Shown: positions 1 to 9,568, counted from the stretch's first letter. The stretch: DNA of 64,000 nucleotides from BCD1 sp965230565 (GCA_965230565.1 CBDDLH010000007.1:62001-126000); one strand, 5' to 3'. Translations and numbers: made by a program. Notes: a model not told the origin generated them from the sequence alone.

Positions 1-1063
1 CGGCTGCCGAGAACAACCTGGCAATATCAGGCCTTAGGGCAGCAGCACCGATGATAATATACCGGATCTTACCTCCTAATCTTGATTTCCATTTATTGAG
101 CACCAAAATACGTGCGATCATCAATTTCAGCTGATAGAGAGGAAGAAAACCTTTTCGTTCCTGGTATTTCTTTCCAATTTTTATGGCCCACCTGATGACT
201 TTTCTTTTCACCCAATTTCTGGTATAAGCTTCTTCTTTGAGCAGATCATACATCTTTTCCAGCACCCTTGGCACTCCGGTGAACATAGTTGGTCTTACGC
301 TCTTGATATCCGTTTCCAGGTGCTCCCGATTCTGAGCAAACCAAATAGAAACTCCAAAAACGAGATAGGTGTAAGTCGAGGTTCTTTCAAAAATATGACT
401 AAACGGCAAAAAACTTATTACCCTGTCCTTATAGGTAATGGGCATCAGGGTGATGACGGATTTGATGCAACTGACCACATTGTTGTGGGTCAATACCACG
501 CCCTTAGGTTCTCCGGAAGTTCCGGAGGTGTACATTATGGTCAGGACATCTTCAGGCCGCACCTCATCTCTGAACCTACCCACTTCTTCCTTCGCAGCAG
601 GGGATATTTTTTTAATATCAAATCCCGGGAAGTAGCCCTCCTCCCCTGCTTTCAAATGATACAGTGTTAAATCAGGAAAGCTTTTTTCGATGAAAAGGCT
701 CAATTTGTAAAATAAGGCAGTACCAGCTACTATGCATGATTTGCAATGGGTTTCCGAAAGGATAAATTCGTACTCTTCCTTTGTGGAAGTGGGATGTATC
801 GGAACTACCACGACACCCAGTTGCTGGCAGGCGAAATCGAGCATCATCCACTCAGGTTTGCCCATTTTGGGCACAAAAGCGATTTTGTCTCCTTTGGAAT
901 ATCCCTGTTGATGAAGCCAGTAAGCAATGATATCAACCCGGTGCTGAATTTCTTCAATGGAATAGCTTACCCAACGACCTCGCACAAAAGCATTAAGAGC
1001 TTCCTTTTCAGGATACTTTTGTTGTTGGTACGGTAATATGTCGAAGATACGGGTAAAGTCCAA
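1..1063 (-). CDS. Long-chain acyl-CoA synthetase (AMP-forming), C-terminus beyond window
   Basis: Only the N-terminal ~354 codons are inside the window; the frame stays open to base 1. The product activates fatty acids to acyl-CoA through an acyl-adenylate. The P-loop-like AMP-binding signature YTSGTSGEPKG is visible (about 510-545, read on the minus strand), followed by VVLTHNN and the block FLPFSHIFER, all typical of FadD/FAA-type ligases. No ATG lies near the natural N-terminus; the frame reads DFTRIFDILPYQQQKYPEKEAL from a TTG at 1061-1063, which I take as the start. A well-formed Bacteroidota promoter sits just upstream (1097-1128). Transcribed separately from the next minus-strand gene. 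Family assignment is secure; chain-length specificity is not readable. Confidence 0.9.
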   Translation of the reverse strand, partial: MDFTRIFDILPYQQQKYPEKEALNAFVRGRWVSYSIEEIQHRVDIIAYWLHQQGYSKGDKIAFVPKMGKPEWMMLDFACQQLGVVVVPIHPTSTKEEYEFILSETHCKSCIVAGTALFYKLSLFIEKSFPDLTLYHLKAGEEGYFPGFDIKKISPAAKEEVGRFRDEVRPEDVLTIMYTSGTSGEPKGVVLTHNNVVSCIKSVITLMPITYKDRVISFLPFSHIFERTSTYTYLVFGVSIWFAQNREHLETDIKSVRPTMFTGVPRVLEKMYDLLKEEAYTRNWVKRKVIRWAIKIGKKYQERKGFLPLYQLKLMIARILVLNKWKSRLGGKIRYIIIGAAALRPDIARLFSAA

Positions 1064-1096
1064 GGCAAATCGGTTAATAATAAATTTAATCCCTGA

Positions 1097-1128
1097 CAAA
1101 AATACCTTTAGGGACTCAATTTATCAAA
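1097..1128 (-). promoter_or_regulatory. Bacteroidota-type promoter for the acyl-CoA synthetase gene
   Basis: On the minus strand the -33 box TTTG (1125-1128) is followed after exactly 20 nt by TATTTTTG (1097-1104), matching the TTTG-N19-21-TAnnTTTG pattern of the Bacteroidota primary sigma factor. Start of transcription is expected around 1089, some 25 nt before the proposed TTG codon. Confidence 0.6.
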
Positions 1129-1129
1129 T

Positions 1130-1157
1130 CAAAAAAACAAACGCCTAAAAAAGCGTT
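1130..1157 (-). terminator. Weak rho-independent terminator
   Basis: A short stem AACGC/GCGTT (1140-1144 with 1153-1157) is followed on the minus strand by TGTTTTTTTG. It lies downstream of the 1235-1966 gene and could end the M48/barrel operon. The stem is only 5 bp, so efficiency is uncertain. Confidence 0.4.
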
Positions 1158-1234
1158 AATTCATTTCATTTGAATGTCAATATTGAAGAAATGATAAATC
1201 GCCTTTTCGAAAATAATGGTTTTTGTTATTTCCA

Positions 1235-1966
1235 TTAAAAAGCCAATATTCCCATTCCAATCGAAAGTTTTACGAAAACTGAATTATAGCGTTTTATGTT
1301 ACTTTCAGAATAGGCAAGGACCCTTTCATCAACAACTACAACTCTGGGAGATATAGGAAGACTGAACCCTAGATCCATACTGTAATTAAAGGTAAACTTA
1401 TCGTTTAAAATGGCTCTGTTTCCAAAAGACAATGCAAACCCAATAAATGAAAGATCAGGAGTCCTGTGTTTTACATTAAAGGCCGCACGTTCCACACCAT
1501 CAAATTTTTCTTCAGTATCTGCATATTTAATTGGATTGGCATAGGAACGGGTAAAAATAAATTTCGACCCGTGAAATCTTCCTAATGGTGCCAGAGTCCT
1601 TCCTGATTTCTTTTTAGTATTGTAAAACCCTACGGTGTAAGAAAAAATATTGGCCCGGTACTTCAAAGATGGTTGCCCGGGAAAAGTTTCCAAAGGTCCG
1701 AGAGCGTCTGTAAACTGATAATAATCGGCCTCAAGGGAAAAATACCGATGCCTGGCATAGACAATATTTGCGGATATGCGTCCAATAGGTGTCACTAAAT
1801 TTCTACTAGTTTTATCCACCGAATATATCGACCCAAAAACTCCGGAGGTCACCCCCAATTGTCCTTCTATGAAAACCTTTTTGCCCATATAACCAGGCAA
1901 CTGAGTCATTCCGGCAAACGTAAAAAAGGAAAATACAAAAGTTAATATGAATGAAAATTTAGACAT
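1235..1966 (-). CDS. Secreted outer-membrane beta-barrel-like protein, unknown function
   Basis: 243 residues with an N-terminal hydrophobic signal (MSKFSFILTFVFSFFTFAG) and alternating aromatic/polar strands such as NIVYARHRYFSLEADYYQF and KFTFNYSMDLGFSLPI, ending in a short hydrophobic strand; this pattern fits a small outer-membrane barrel. I recognise no named family. It starts 8 bp after the stop of the M48 metalloprotease gene, so the two are very likely co-transcribed, suggesting a joint role at the cell envelope. Function is unknown; barrel prediction is an inference from strand pattern. Confidence 0.65.
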   Translation of the reverse strand: MSKFSFILTFVFSFFTFAGMTQLPGYMGKKVFIEGQLGVTSGVFGSIYSVDKTSRNLVTPIGRISANIVYARHRYFSLEADYYQFTDALGPLETFPGQPSLKYRANIFSYTVGFYNTKKKSGRTLAPLGRFHGSKFIFTRSYANPIKYADTEEKFDGVERAAFNVKHRTPDLSFIGFALSFGNRAILNDKFTFNYSMDLGFSLPISPRVVVVDERVLAYSESNIKRYNSVFVKLSIGMGILAF

Positions 1967-1974
1967 GGATTGTT

Positions 1975-4131
1975 TTATTTGGAAATTTGATGAAAAGCAT
2001 CATAAAGTTCAGACTTTAAAAATGCGTCATTTAGATAATGAGGCAGAAAATCAGCTTTCAAATATGCCCTTTTCCCGTTTCTGACATCAAATAATACTAC
2101 CAGCATGAATGAACCGGTTTTATTATTTAGGAACCGACCTAAAGCAGTAGCTTGATGGACAGAAATGACCACGACTTTCATCAAATATGGTGTTTCATAT
2201 TTTTCAGCTATTGCCTGGATTTCTTTATGGTTATAGGCATGATAAATAAAACCTTCTGCATCCATTTGAGTACTAATCCATTCACTGGCTGTAAAAATAT
2301 CATTGAGTTTCTCCGTCTCATCTTTCAATAAAGACTTTGAATCAAGTGTCTGGATGTTTACATTATTGAGAGCCGCACATTCCTGGATGATATTTTTCAT
2401 TGCTTCCCGTCTTTCCTCACTTTCCAAATATCCAGGATTTGCTTTTCTCATTCCATCCTTCAAATAAAAAAACACAGGGTTCACCAGCAAGACACTATCC
2501 ACTCCCAGAGAAAAACCGTTTCTGGCAATTTCTTTTTCATAGCTCAGTATATTCTTTCGTCCCCGGTAACTGGAATCATCGTAGTAATCATAGATAGCTT
2601 TAAGTTCTTTTCCCGCCTCAAACCCTTCGGTAGCTAAATTCCTGAATAGTGTATCAGACAATACATCAGAAAAAGCCATTTTATGCCAGGATGTTTCGAT
2701 AGCTTTTTTGCGATTACTTTTTATTTTGTCAATCTTGGAAAGCTCTTTGGTTTTCTCGATATCGGGTGCTTTAGAAGTTGTATCAATAGAAAAGAATCCA
2801 CTTAAAGATTTTTCATCATGATAATAATACAAATCAGCAAAAAGATCAATAATCAACTCCCTGAGGTATTCATTTTCCGGCTGTCGAACATACCGATCAT
2901 AGTTATAAGCAATAGCCAAAACATTTAATTCTTCCTTGGTCAATTCACTTATAATATTATAAACCTGCTGTGATTCTCCTTCAATTTCTTTGGTGGGAGG
3001 AGAATAGATATTGTCTGTGGCACGCCCGTTTTTAAATTTAGTAAGTCCATACAAGGACTCTCCAATCACCTCCTCAGTGAATTCTGAAACGCCGTATATC
3101 TTTGCTATCAGAAATCCGGTATAAATGGCTTCTTGAAGTTTTTGGCGTTCCATCAATAGCCTTGCGAGCTCAATCCTTGATTTCGTCTGGTTGTTTCTAA
3201 ACCTTTCCTCCGACACCAGGAAAATTTTTTGACCTTTGACAGCCATTCCGTTCAACCTTTGGGACATTAGCCTTGTCCTTGTTGATAAAGCCGGATGCGT
3301 GCTCTGTTCCTCATCCTCTTCATCAGGGTTAATAGATTTGACTTCTTCCAGCAAATAATCATCCGGAATTGAAACTGAAATTTTCTCCAAATATTCACGC
3401 TCAAAGGGAATTTCATCAAAGGGCAAATAAGCATATCTCAACACCTCAAATACCCTATGTATGGTTTTGAAACTATAATTTGTATTCAAAAAAAATGTCA
3501 GCCCTTTTTCATCGGCTTCCAGTTCCTGATCTCGGGAATACCTGTTTTTTTCCAGGTTGGCAAAGTCTATCTGTTGGGTACTGACCCTTCGTTTCTCCTC
3601 AAGGTCACGATCGACATTAGTTGAAACCAAAAATCCATCAAAGTTATGATTTTCATTTACATGGACTAATTCGTGAGAGAGTATGAGAGCCAGTTGGGCC
3701 TCGTCTTCCAATTGGGACAATAATCCAATGGACACAAAAATCATACCCTGGTCAACTGCAAATGCATTAACCGCTGTACTTCTAAGAATATAAACGCGAG
3801 GTTTTTTCTTTTTTAGTTCCGGATTGCTTTGAACAATTACATCAAGGACCTCATTCACATATATTCCTATAGGATCATTGAATAGAATGTAACCACTGCG
3901 CAACAACTCATCAATGGCGAAGGTGCTTTCCAGATAAAACTGTTTTTCATCCTTTTGTCCCTCTCTGATCTGTTTTTCAATAAGGCTCTTCTTAAATTTC
4001 TCATAAGACGGGCGTGTATAATCTTCAGGTAGTTCTCCTTGATTAATCAACCGTTGGTACTGGGATTCCTGCCCAGACAATAACAATGAACTTGCAAAGA
4101 GCAACAAGAATACACAAAAGTTAGTTTTCAT
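1975..4131 (-). CDS. M48-family zinc metalloprotease, secreted/periplasmic
   Basis: 718 residues. An N-terminal signal peptide (about 1-20) precedes an M48 peptidase domain with the zinc-binding HELVH motif at 153-157 (context LILSHELVHVNENH) and the downstream ELEADEKG block at 203-210, whose first Glu is the likely third zinc ligand. The protease core ends near residue ~300; the remaining ~400 residues, including a C-terminal segment that looks alpha/beta (LMKVVVISVHQATALGRFL, SFMLVVLFDVRNGKRAYLKA), match nothing I can name. Homologues with this core (BepA/YfgC-like) handle outer-membrane protein quality control. Forms an apparent operon with the barrel-like gene 8 bp downstream, which fits an envelope role. 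Confidence 0.85.
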   Translation of the reverse strand: MKTNFCVFLLLFASSLLLSGQESQYQRLINQGELPEDYTRPSYEKFKKSLIEKQIREGQKDEKQFYLESTFAIDELLRSGYILFNDPIGIYVNEVLDVIVQSNPELKKKKPRVYILRSTAVNAFAVDQGMIFVSIGLLSQLEDEAQLALILSHELVHVNENHNFDGFLVSTNVDRDLEEKRRVSTQQIDFANLEKNRYSRDQELEADEKGLTFFLNTNYSFKTIHRVFEVLRYAYLPFDEIPFEREYLEKISVSIPDDYLLEEVKSINPDEEDEEQSTHPALSTRTRLMSQRLNGMAVKGQKIFLVSEERFRNNQTKSRIELARLLMERQKLQEAIYTGFLIAKIYGVSEFTEEVIGESLYGLTKFKNGRATDNIYSPPTKEIEGESQQVYNIISELTKEELNVLAIAYNYDRYVRQPENEYLRELIIDLFADLYYYHDEKSLSGFFSIDTTSKAPDIEKTKELSKIDKIKSNRKKAIETSWHKMAFSDVLSDTLFRNLATEGFEAGKELKAIYDYYDDSSYRGRKNILSYEKEIARNGFSLGVDSVLLVNPVFFYLKDGMRKANPGYLESEERREAMKNIIQECAALNNVNIQTLDSKSLLKDETEKLNDIFTASEWISTQMDAEGFIYHAYNHKEIQAIAEKYETPYLMKVVVISVHQATALGRFLNNKTGSFMLVVLFDVRNGKRAYLKADFLPHYLNDAFLKSELYDAFHQISK

Positions 4132-4212
4132 ATGAATTTAAGATTTTTTAAAGACTGGGAATAAATATAGGAACATTTCATTTATTGACTTAGAAAGTTT
4201 CATTTTAGATTA

Positions 4213-4220
4213 TATATTTG
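4213..4220 (+). promoter_or_regulatory. Candidate -7 element TATATTTG
   Basis: TATATTTG matches TAnnTTTG and lies 18 nt before the ATG of the 4239 gene. The nearest upstream TTG (4185-4187) is 25 nt away, slightly too far, so only the -7 box is convincing. Confidence 0.4.
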
Positions 4221-4238
4221 TTTCACAAGAAATAATAT

Positions 4239-6074
4239 ATGAACCCTGGAATAACTACTTTCTGCTTATTAAGCATTACTATTTTCTCTCATTTTGTTCC
4301 AACTAATTGCTGGTCTCAGTTACCTCTTTTTACGGAGGTGAGCCTAGAATCCGGAATTGACTACACTCATGATTATGTTGAAGAAATTGATCCGGTAACC
4401 TATAGAGCAACAGCTGGTGTAGCTTCCGGAGATTGCAATAATGATGGGTACCCTGATCTCTATGTTGAAACAGGAGATCTTGGCGACAATCTGCTTTTTA
4501 TCAACAACGGTGATGGCACTTTCATTGAAAGAGGGGAAGAATCCGGTGTCAACCTGCCAAATTTCCTTGGTGGCGGTCCTTTTTTTGTAGATTATGACAA
4601 TGATGGTGATACAGATCTTTTTATTGGTGGAATAGAAAATCAAAATGTCCTTGTTTTCCAAAATGACGGCAATGGTTTTTTCGAACAAATACAGGGAAAC
4701 GCAGGAATTGACTGCAAAATTCAAACTTATTCTTTCAGTGCCGGAGATTTTGACAAAGATGGTTATCTGGATTTATTTTTAACCCACTGGATGGCGAATA
4801 ACAACCAAAAACACCTTTGGAAAAACCAAAAGGATGGCACTTTTAAAAATGTTGATGAGCCCATGGGATATTTCAACCCGTTTGAAAGCCCCGATTTTAC
4901 TTTTACAGGAAATTTTACTGATTTTAATAATGATGGCTGGCCAGACCTGCTTATCAATTCAGACTTTGGTACTTCCCAGGTCTGGCAAAATCAGGGAGGC
5001 CATCAATTTGCTCACATTACTGATACCCTCGTGATAAATGATGAAAATGGCATGGGAGCGGCCATAGGCGATTATAATAATGATGGACTCATCGATTGGT
5101 TCGTCACTTCCGTTTTTGATCATGATGGTGTCACTGAAGGAAACTGGGGAAGCACTGGTAACAGATTATATAAAAACATTGGGAATAACAAGTTTGTGGA
5201 ATGTGCAGAAGAAAGCGGAATTTCCAATGGATCCTGGGGGTGGGGTGCCAGTTTTGCTGATCTTAATAATGATGGCTACCTGGATATAGTACATACCAAC
5301 GGGTGGCCCAAAGGAAGTGATCAGTTTTATTCTGATTCCACCAGAATTTTTCTATCCAATCAGGATGGCACTTTCACAGAATCCGCCATCCTCTGTGAAA
5401 TGAAGGATACGGGGCAAGGAAGAGGGATTGTGGTTTTTGACTATGACCTCGACGGGGACCTTGATATTTTTATTAATAATTACCGAGACAAACCTGCATT
5501 ATGGAGAAATGACCTTAATTCCAACAATAAGTTTATTTCCATTTCTCTCCAGCCTGGTCAGGGGCTTACAGCTGTAGGTTCCAAAGTTGAATTATTTATT
5601 AAAGGCAAGAAGCAAATTAGAGAACTCCGGTGTGGTTCAAATTTTAATTCCCAAAATCCAATGCAGCTTCATTTCGGTCTTGGCGAAACAAGGATTATCG
5701 ACTCTCTAATTGTTACGTGGCCCAATGGAGAAGTTCAAAAACAATACAATCTACAACCGAATAGGTTTATTGATATCCAACAGAACCTAGAGTTGATGGC
5801 TTTCGGTGAAGTGTTTATTTACCCTAACCCCTTTGACGATTGGTTTAAAGCTATTTTTACAGGCAGCAGTTCAAACTCCAGAGTAAAAATTAAATTTTTT
5901 GATATATCCGGGAGATTACTATTGGAAGATGCTGTGCATTTGGCAATTGATAATTTTTATTATTTTAGTTGGAATGCAACAGACCAAATTTCGCAACTAT
6001 CACCTGGAGCTTATCTGATTCAATTCATTGAAAATGATAAAATTCGTGAAACCCGGAAAATCATAAAAAAATAA
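4239..6074 (+). CDS. FG-GAP/VCBS repeat protein with ASPIC/UnbV domain and T9SS sorting domain
   Basis: 611 residues. After a signal peptide come at least six VCBS/FG-GAP blades with the calcium-loop pattern D-x-[ND]-x-D-G-x-x-D (for example DCNNDGYPDLY, DYDNDGDTDLF, DFDKDGYLDLF, DFNNDGWPDLL, DLNNDGYLDIV, DYDLDGDLDIF), predicting a seven-bladed propeller. An ASPIC/UnbV-like segment follows (AVGSKVELFIKGKKQIRELR, then LHFGLGE and VTWPNGEVQ). The C-terminus (YPNPFDDWFKAIF to RKIIKK) is a T9SS type A sorting domain, so the protein should be exported across the outer membrane and attached or released. The lipoprotein gene 6 bp downstream is probably co-expressed. Substrate or ligand is unknown. 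Confidence 0.88.
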   Translation: MNPGITTFCLLSITIFSHFVPTNCWSQLPLFTEVSLESGIDYTHDYVEEIDPVTYRATAGVASGDCNNDGYPDLYVETGDLGDNLLFINNGDGTFIERGEESGVNLPNFLGGGPFFVDYDNDGDTDLFIGGIENQNVLVFQNDGNGFFEQIQGNAGIDCKIQTYSFSAGDFDKDGYLDLFLTHWMANNNQKHLWKNQKDGTFKNVDEPMGYFNPFESPDFTFTGNFTDFNNDGWPDLLINSDFGTSQVWQNQGGHQFAHITDTLVINDENGMGAAIGDYNNDGLIDWFVTSVFDHDGVTEGNWGSTGNRLYKNIGNNKFVECAEESGISNGSWGWGASFADLNNDGYLDIVHTNGWPKGSDQFYSDSTRIFLSNQDGTFTESAILCEMKDTGQGRGIVVFDYDLDGDLDIFINNYRDKPALWRNDLNSNNKFISISLQPGQGLTAVGSKVELFIKGKKQIRELRCGSNFNSQNPMQLHFGLGETRIIDSLIVTWPNGEVQKQYNLQPNRFIDIQQNLELMAFGEVFIYPNPFDDWFKAIFTGSSSNSRVKIKFFDISGRLLLEDAVHLAIDNFYYFSWNATDQISQLSPGAYLIQFIENDKIRETRKIIKK

Positions 6075-6080
6075 TTCTCC

Positions 6081-7853
6081 ATGAATAAATATGAAAACAT
6101 GTCATTTAAAAACTTCATTTTAATCTTGATTCCCTTATTGATCCTGTCTTGTAAAAAGGACGATGACCAGCTTACCTTTGACTCTGAATTTGGGGCTATT
6201 TATGTTACGGTTTATCAAGATGGAATCATAATCCCTGATGCTTTGGTGAGGGCAATTCCCGGAAATGAAATATGGTTAACTGACTTCTCGGGATCAGTCA
6301 TCATCAAGGATCTTGAATCTGAAATTTATGAGATAACTGCAACCCACCCTGAGTATGGATCAGGTACCGGCGCTGCTGCTGTTCACAAAGGAGAGATATC
6401 AGAGGTGGATATTGAATTGATTCCCGGAGTATTTGAGGCTCCCGTTGTCTCTTTCATATTTCCAACACCAGGAAGTGTCGTTGACTCAGACTCACCCACC
6501 CAATTCAGTGTATCCGTTTCCGACAATATGGATGTTCCTCAGAATATCAGTTTGGAATGGTCAAGCAATATCGAAGGAATTCTATCAACCGAATCTGCAC
6601 AACCTAATGGAGTGGCTACAATTACTGTTAATGAATTATCAGAAGGAACTCACCGGTTACAGGTTATCGCTACAGATACGGATGGATTTATTGGGGGATC
6701 CGTTGTTGAGATCACAGTCCAAAATCTACCAAACAGTGTGGTTTTAGACCCTCCCACCGGACTTAACAATGGTGTTCAACTAAATTGGAGTACTTCCAAT
6801 GAACCTGATTTTTCTCATTATGCGATATACCGAGCTGAAAATACTCCGGAAAACTTTCAACTTATCAACACCATAAGTGATGTTAACCAGACCACCTTTT
6901 TCGACAATGCAGTTTCAATAGGAGACGCCTATTATTACCGCATAGCAGTAGTATCAACCAGTAATAATGAAGGATTTAGCAATGTCCAATTCATACTTTT
7001 TGAAGGCGTTTCCATCTATGTAGGAACAACCATTGAAAGAATGATTGTGGACCCTTCGAGGCCTTACATCTATGCTCTTGACAAATCAAACAATTCACTA
7101 CTTTTCATAAATACGGACGAGGGTAATGTCTCAAAAACTATTTATGTCGGTTCCTCCCCTACCGATTTGGATATAACTTTTGACGGCAATCGATTATACG
7201 TCGCAAATTTTGGAAGCAGTCAGATTGCTGTTGTAAACCTTGAGGCCCAGGAACTCGACTTTAATGTAAATGTAAATACTAATGCTGGCACTTGGGAGGG
7301 TAATCCCTATCGCCTGGCCGTTATGAGTAACAATCGCCTGGCCTTCACAAGTGAAGATCAATGGAATAACATCAAAGTAGTCAATGCAATAACCGGAACA
7401 TTGATCGCCTATGGAACAAGTATCTACGAACCGACTTTGTATACTGATCCTAACGGCAACATTCTTTACGCGGCTGAAGCAAGTTCCACAGGTTGCCAAG
7501 TTTTCAGATATAGTGTATCGGGAAGTAACATCACTGAGGAAGATGAATCAAGCAGTGGTTATGCCATGAGGAATTCCTTTATTTCGGGTAACGGGGACTT
7601 CATATTCTTCAGAGGGAGAAAGATTCAATCCAACAATTTACAAGTCTCTCTTGGAACTTTCCCCTCCGAAGTTTATGCCTGTAATTATGATGGCTCCATT
7701 GTCCTGGGAAGTGATAAGTATTACAGCGGATTAAACTTTAGTATTTTGGGTAATCTTCCAATTTCTTCTACAATCATTGCGTCTGACCCAAATGAAGATA
7801 TTTTCTACCTGTTTAACAATGAATCTAAGAGCCTGATAGTCTTTAATCCTTAA
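6081..7853 (+). CDS. Lipoprotein with carboxypeptidase-regulatory, Ig/FnIII-like and YncE-like propeller regions
   Basis: 590 residues. The lipobox LILSC places the lipidated Cys at residue 24, followed by KKDDDQ. A carboxypeptidase-regulatory-like beta sandwich (about 35-115: AIYVTVYQDGIIIPDALVRA) leads into an Ig-like region (about 120-215), a fibronectin III-like domain (about 220-310, LNWSTSNEPDFSHYAIYRAE) and a C-terminal YncE/SMP-30-like propeller (IYALDKSNNSLLFINTD, RLYVANFGSSQIAVVNLE). It follows the VCBS gene by 6 bp and is probably in the same transcript. No enzymatic motif is visible; a binding role at the cell surface is inferred. ATG at 6099 is a possible alternative start that still keeps the signal peptide. 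Confidence 0.8.
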   Translation: MNKYENMSFKNFILILIPLLILSCKKDDDQLTFDSEFGAIYVTVYQDGIIIPDALVRAIPGNEIWLTDFSGSVIIKDLESEIYEITATHPEYGSGTGAAAVHKGEISEVDIELIPGVFEAPVVSFIFPTPGSVVDSDSPTQFSVSVSDNMDVPQNISLEWSSNIEGILSTESAQPNGVATITVNELSEGTHRLQVIATDTDGFIGGSVVEITVQNLPNSVVLDPPTGLNNGVQLNWSTSNEPDFSHYAIYRAENTPENFQLINTISDVNQTTFFDNAVSIGDAYYYRIAVVSTSNNEGFSNVQFILFEGVSIYVGTTIERMIVDPSRPYIYALDKSNNSLLFINTDEGNVSKTIYVGSSPTDLDITFDGNRLYVANFGSSQIAVVNLEAQELDFNVNVNTNAGTWEGNPYRLAVMSNNRLAFTSEDQWNNIKVVNAITGTLIAYGTSIYEPTLYTDPNGNILYAAEASSTGCQVFRYSVSGSNITEEDESSSGYAMRNSFISGNGDFIFFRGRKIQSNNLQVSLGTFPSEVYACNYDGSIVLGSDKYYSGLNFSILGNLPISSTIIASDPNEDIFYLFNNESKSLIVFNP

Positions 7854-7859
7854 TAAGAA

Positions 7860-7923
7860 AGCTGTCTCAAAAGTAAACTGGTATGTGTTTTCCAAAATAA
7901 TGAATTCAACTTTTGAGACAGCT
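7860..7923. repeat. 15-bp perfect inverted repeat, IS-end-like or bidirectional terminator
   Basis: AGCTGTCTCAAAAGT (7860-7874) and its exact complement ACTTTTGAGACAGCT (7909-7923) enclose 34 nt. The element fills the gap between two convergent genes, so it could terminate both. The sequence GCTGTCTCAAAA also resembles terminal repeats of some insertion sequences, so a minimal IS remnant is possible. Confidence 0.7.
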
Positions 7924-7942
7924 AAATTGCCCCTGGTAATAA

Positions 7943-9568
7943 TCAATCAGAAGTAAATTCAAAAATACCTGGCCGAAGGATTGTGTTATTTCTGCCAAAT
8001 AGAAAAAACTTACCTTCTGATATTTGTTTTACCGGTGTGGTACAAACATAGAATTTATCAGGAAGGCCTGTCTCCACTTCTTCAATGGAAAGTTCACCAT
8101 CAGATAAACGAAAGCTAAAATGAAACAAACTCTTATATTCCCGATTTTCCCACTTTTCTGAATACGGGTTTTTACCCTTTGCCCCATCATCAAGTAGATT
8201 TTCAGGACCATTACAAAAAATACTTAGATGTTTTTTATCCAAGTACTTGAAATAATGTAAATGGGAATATTCCTTATTGAAGTACATATTGAATTTTGGA
8301 ATATGGTTTTGCCAAATATACTCACCATCAGAATAAAACCTCATTAACAAAATGTCATTAGAGTTGAAATAATCGTTGGAAGTCGGACTCCTGTCACTGG
8401 AAGAATAGGCTGTATAAATCGCTTCTGTTATCAGAATTATTCCACCCCGATCATCCGCAACAACTTCCTGAATATTTAGCCCTAAGACACCTTCTGTTCC
8501 CCCTTTTTTATCAAGTCTGTATTTGTCATTCCTATTTTTATTATAATGCAGAAGTTCTCGATCGAATGAGTAAAAAACCTTTCCAGGCATAAACATTTCC
8601 CTTTTTTCGACTTTCAAAAGCATCACTCCTTCCGCAAGCTGCCCCCACTCCTTCCGGTCAAAAATAGTTTCGGAATACAAACCAAAAACAAATAGTTCAT
8701 CTCCCATATCCAAAAAATCAATATCCCTCAGGAACTTGCCTTCTGCTTTTTTTACATTTTCATCACCTAGCGTAACCTCCAGGTATTTCATGTCCTCCTT
8801 AATAACACCAATCGACCAGATATGCCCTTTAAAATTCTTTGACCTTGGGTTGTAAATACTCGCCTTTTTTGGTCTGGGTTTTTCCAAACATGCCAACAAA
8901 ATATTTCCTTCCGCATCTAAATCAGCTTTAATAACCTCAATAAATTTAGTATCAACATTCAACTCAATTTTTTTTTCAAAGACAAGGTCCATGTTCCCGG
9001 AAAATAGATTAACAGTTATGTCAAATCCGGTTTTATCACTTGTTAAAACCTTTGAAACAACCAGTAAATATTCCATTCCGGCGTATTCACCTTTTCCATC
9101 CACAATGAAATAATCAAGTTCATGCTCCTGGGTAGGAAATTCCCTGATAAGGAATTTTGATTCCAGGCTTTTTATGTCCATATCACAAATGACAAAATTG
9201 TAGGGAAGTTTCATGACATTAGTCTCTCCCAGAATGAATAAATTATCATTCAAGGAAATAAATTCCACCACGGCAATTTTTTTCTCATCAAGGATGATTT
9301 CACGCCTTTCGGAGGAGACAGGTCTAAATTCTGATGATCTTTTTTCAAACAAAACGTGCTGAATATTGCCTGCTGGTGTAAACAAACGATTATAGTCCTT
9401 ATAGGCAACTAATAACTCTTCTTGAAATAGTGCAGCACTTTGAAAAGGATAATACATTTTTTTGATAAGACCTTCACCCCAGGTAAATTCATATTGAGCG
9501 GTAAGGAATAATGGAAGAAATACCAGCAATATTAACAGCCGGTTCGAAAGATTGTTAATCGTATTCAT
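7943..9568 (-). CDS. Secreted protein of unknown function
   Basis: 541 residues with a clear signal peptide (NRLLILLVFLPLFLTAQ). The rest is strand-rich with many charged loops and recurring hydrophobic-D-G/E turns (ILLACLEKP, DELFVFGLYSE, GGIILITEAIY), compatible with a beta-propeller that I cannot assign to a family. No lipobox, no sorting domain and no transmembrane helix beyond the signal are seen. The small secreted gene 79 bp upstream lies on the same strand and may share its transcript. Function unknown. Confidence 0.7.
   Translation of the reverse strand: MNTINNLSNRLLILLVFLPLFLTAQYEFTWGEGLIKKMYYPFQSAALFQEELLVAYKDYNRLFTPAGNIQHVLFEKRSSEFRPVSSERREIILDEKKIAVVEFISLNDNLFILGETNVMKLPYNFVICDMDIKSLESKFLIREFPTQEHELDYFIVDGKGEYAGMEYLLVVSKVLTSDKTGFDITVNLFSGNMDLVFEKKIELNVDTKFIEVIKADLDAEGNILLACLEKPRPKKASIYNPRSKNFKGHIWSIGVIKEDMKYLEVTLGDENVKKAEGKFLRDIDFLDMGDELFVFGLYSETIFDRKEWGQLAEGVMLLKVEKREMFMPGKVFYSFDRELLHYNKNRNDKYRLDKKGGTEGVLGLNIQEVVADDRGGIILITEAIYTAYSSSDRSPTSNDYFNSNDILLMRFYSDGEYIWQNHIPKFNMYFNKEYSHLHYFKYLDKKHLSIFCNGPENLLDDGAKGKNPYSEKWENREYKSLFHFSFRLSDGELSIEEVETGLPDKFYVCTTPVKQISEGKFFLFGRNNTILRPGIFEFTSD

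Noticed and set aside
320..1036. Plus-strand open frames of 65-116 codons at the left edge
   Set aside because: All lie opposite the acyl-CoA synthetase, which has recognisable motifs on the minus strand.
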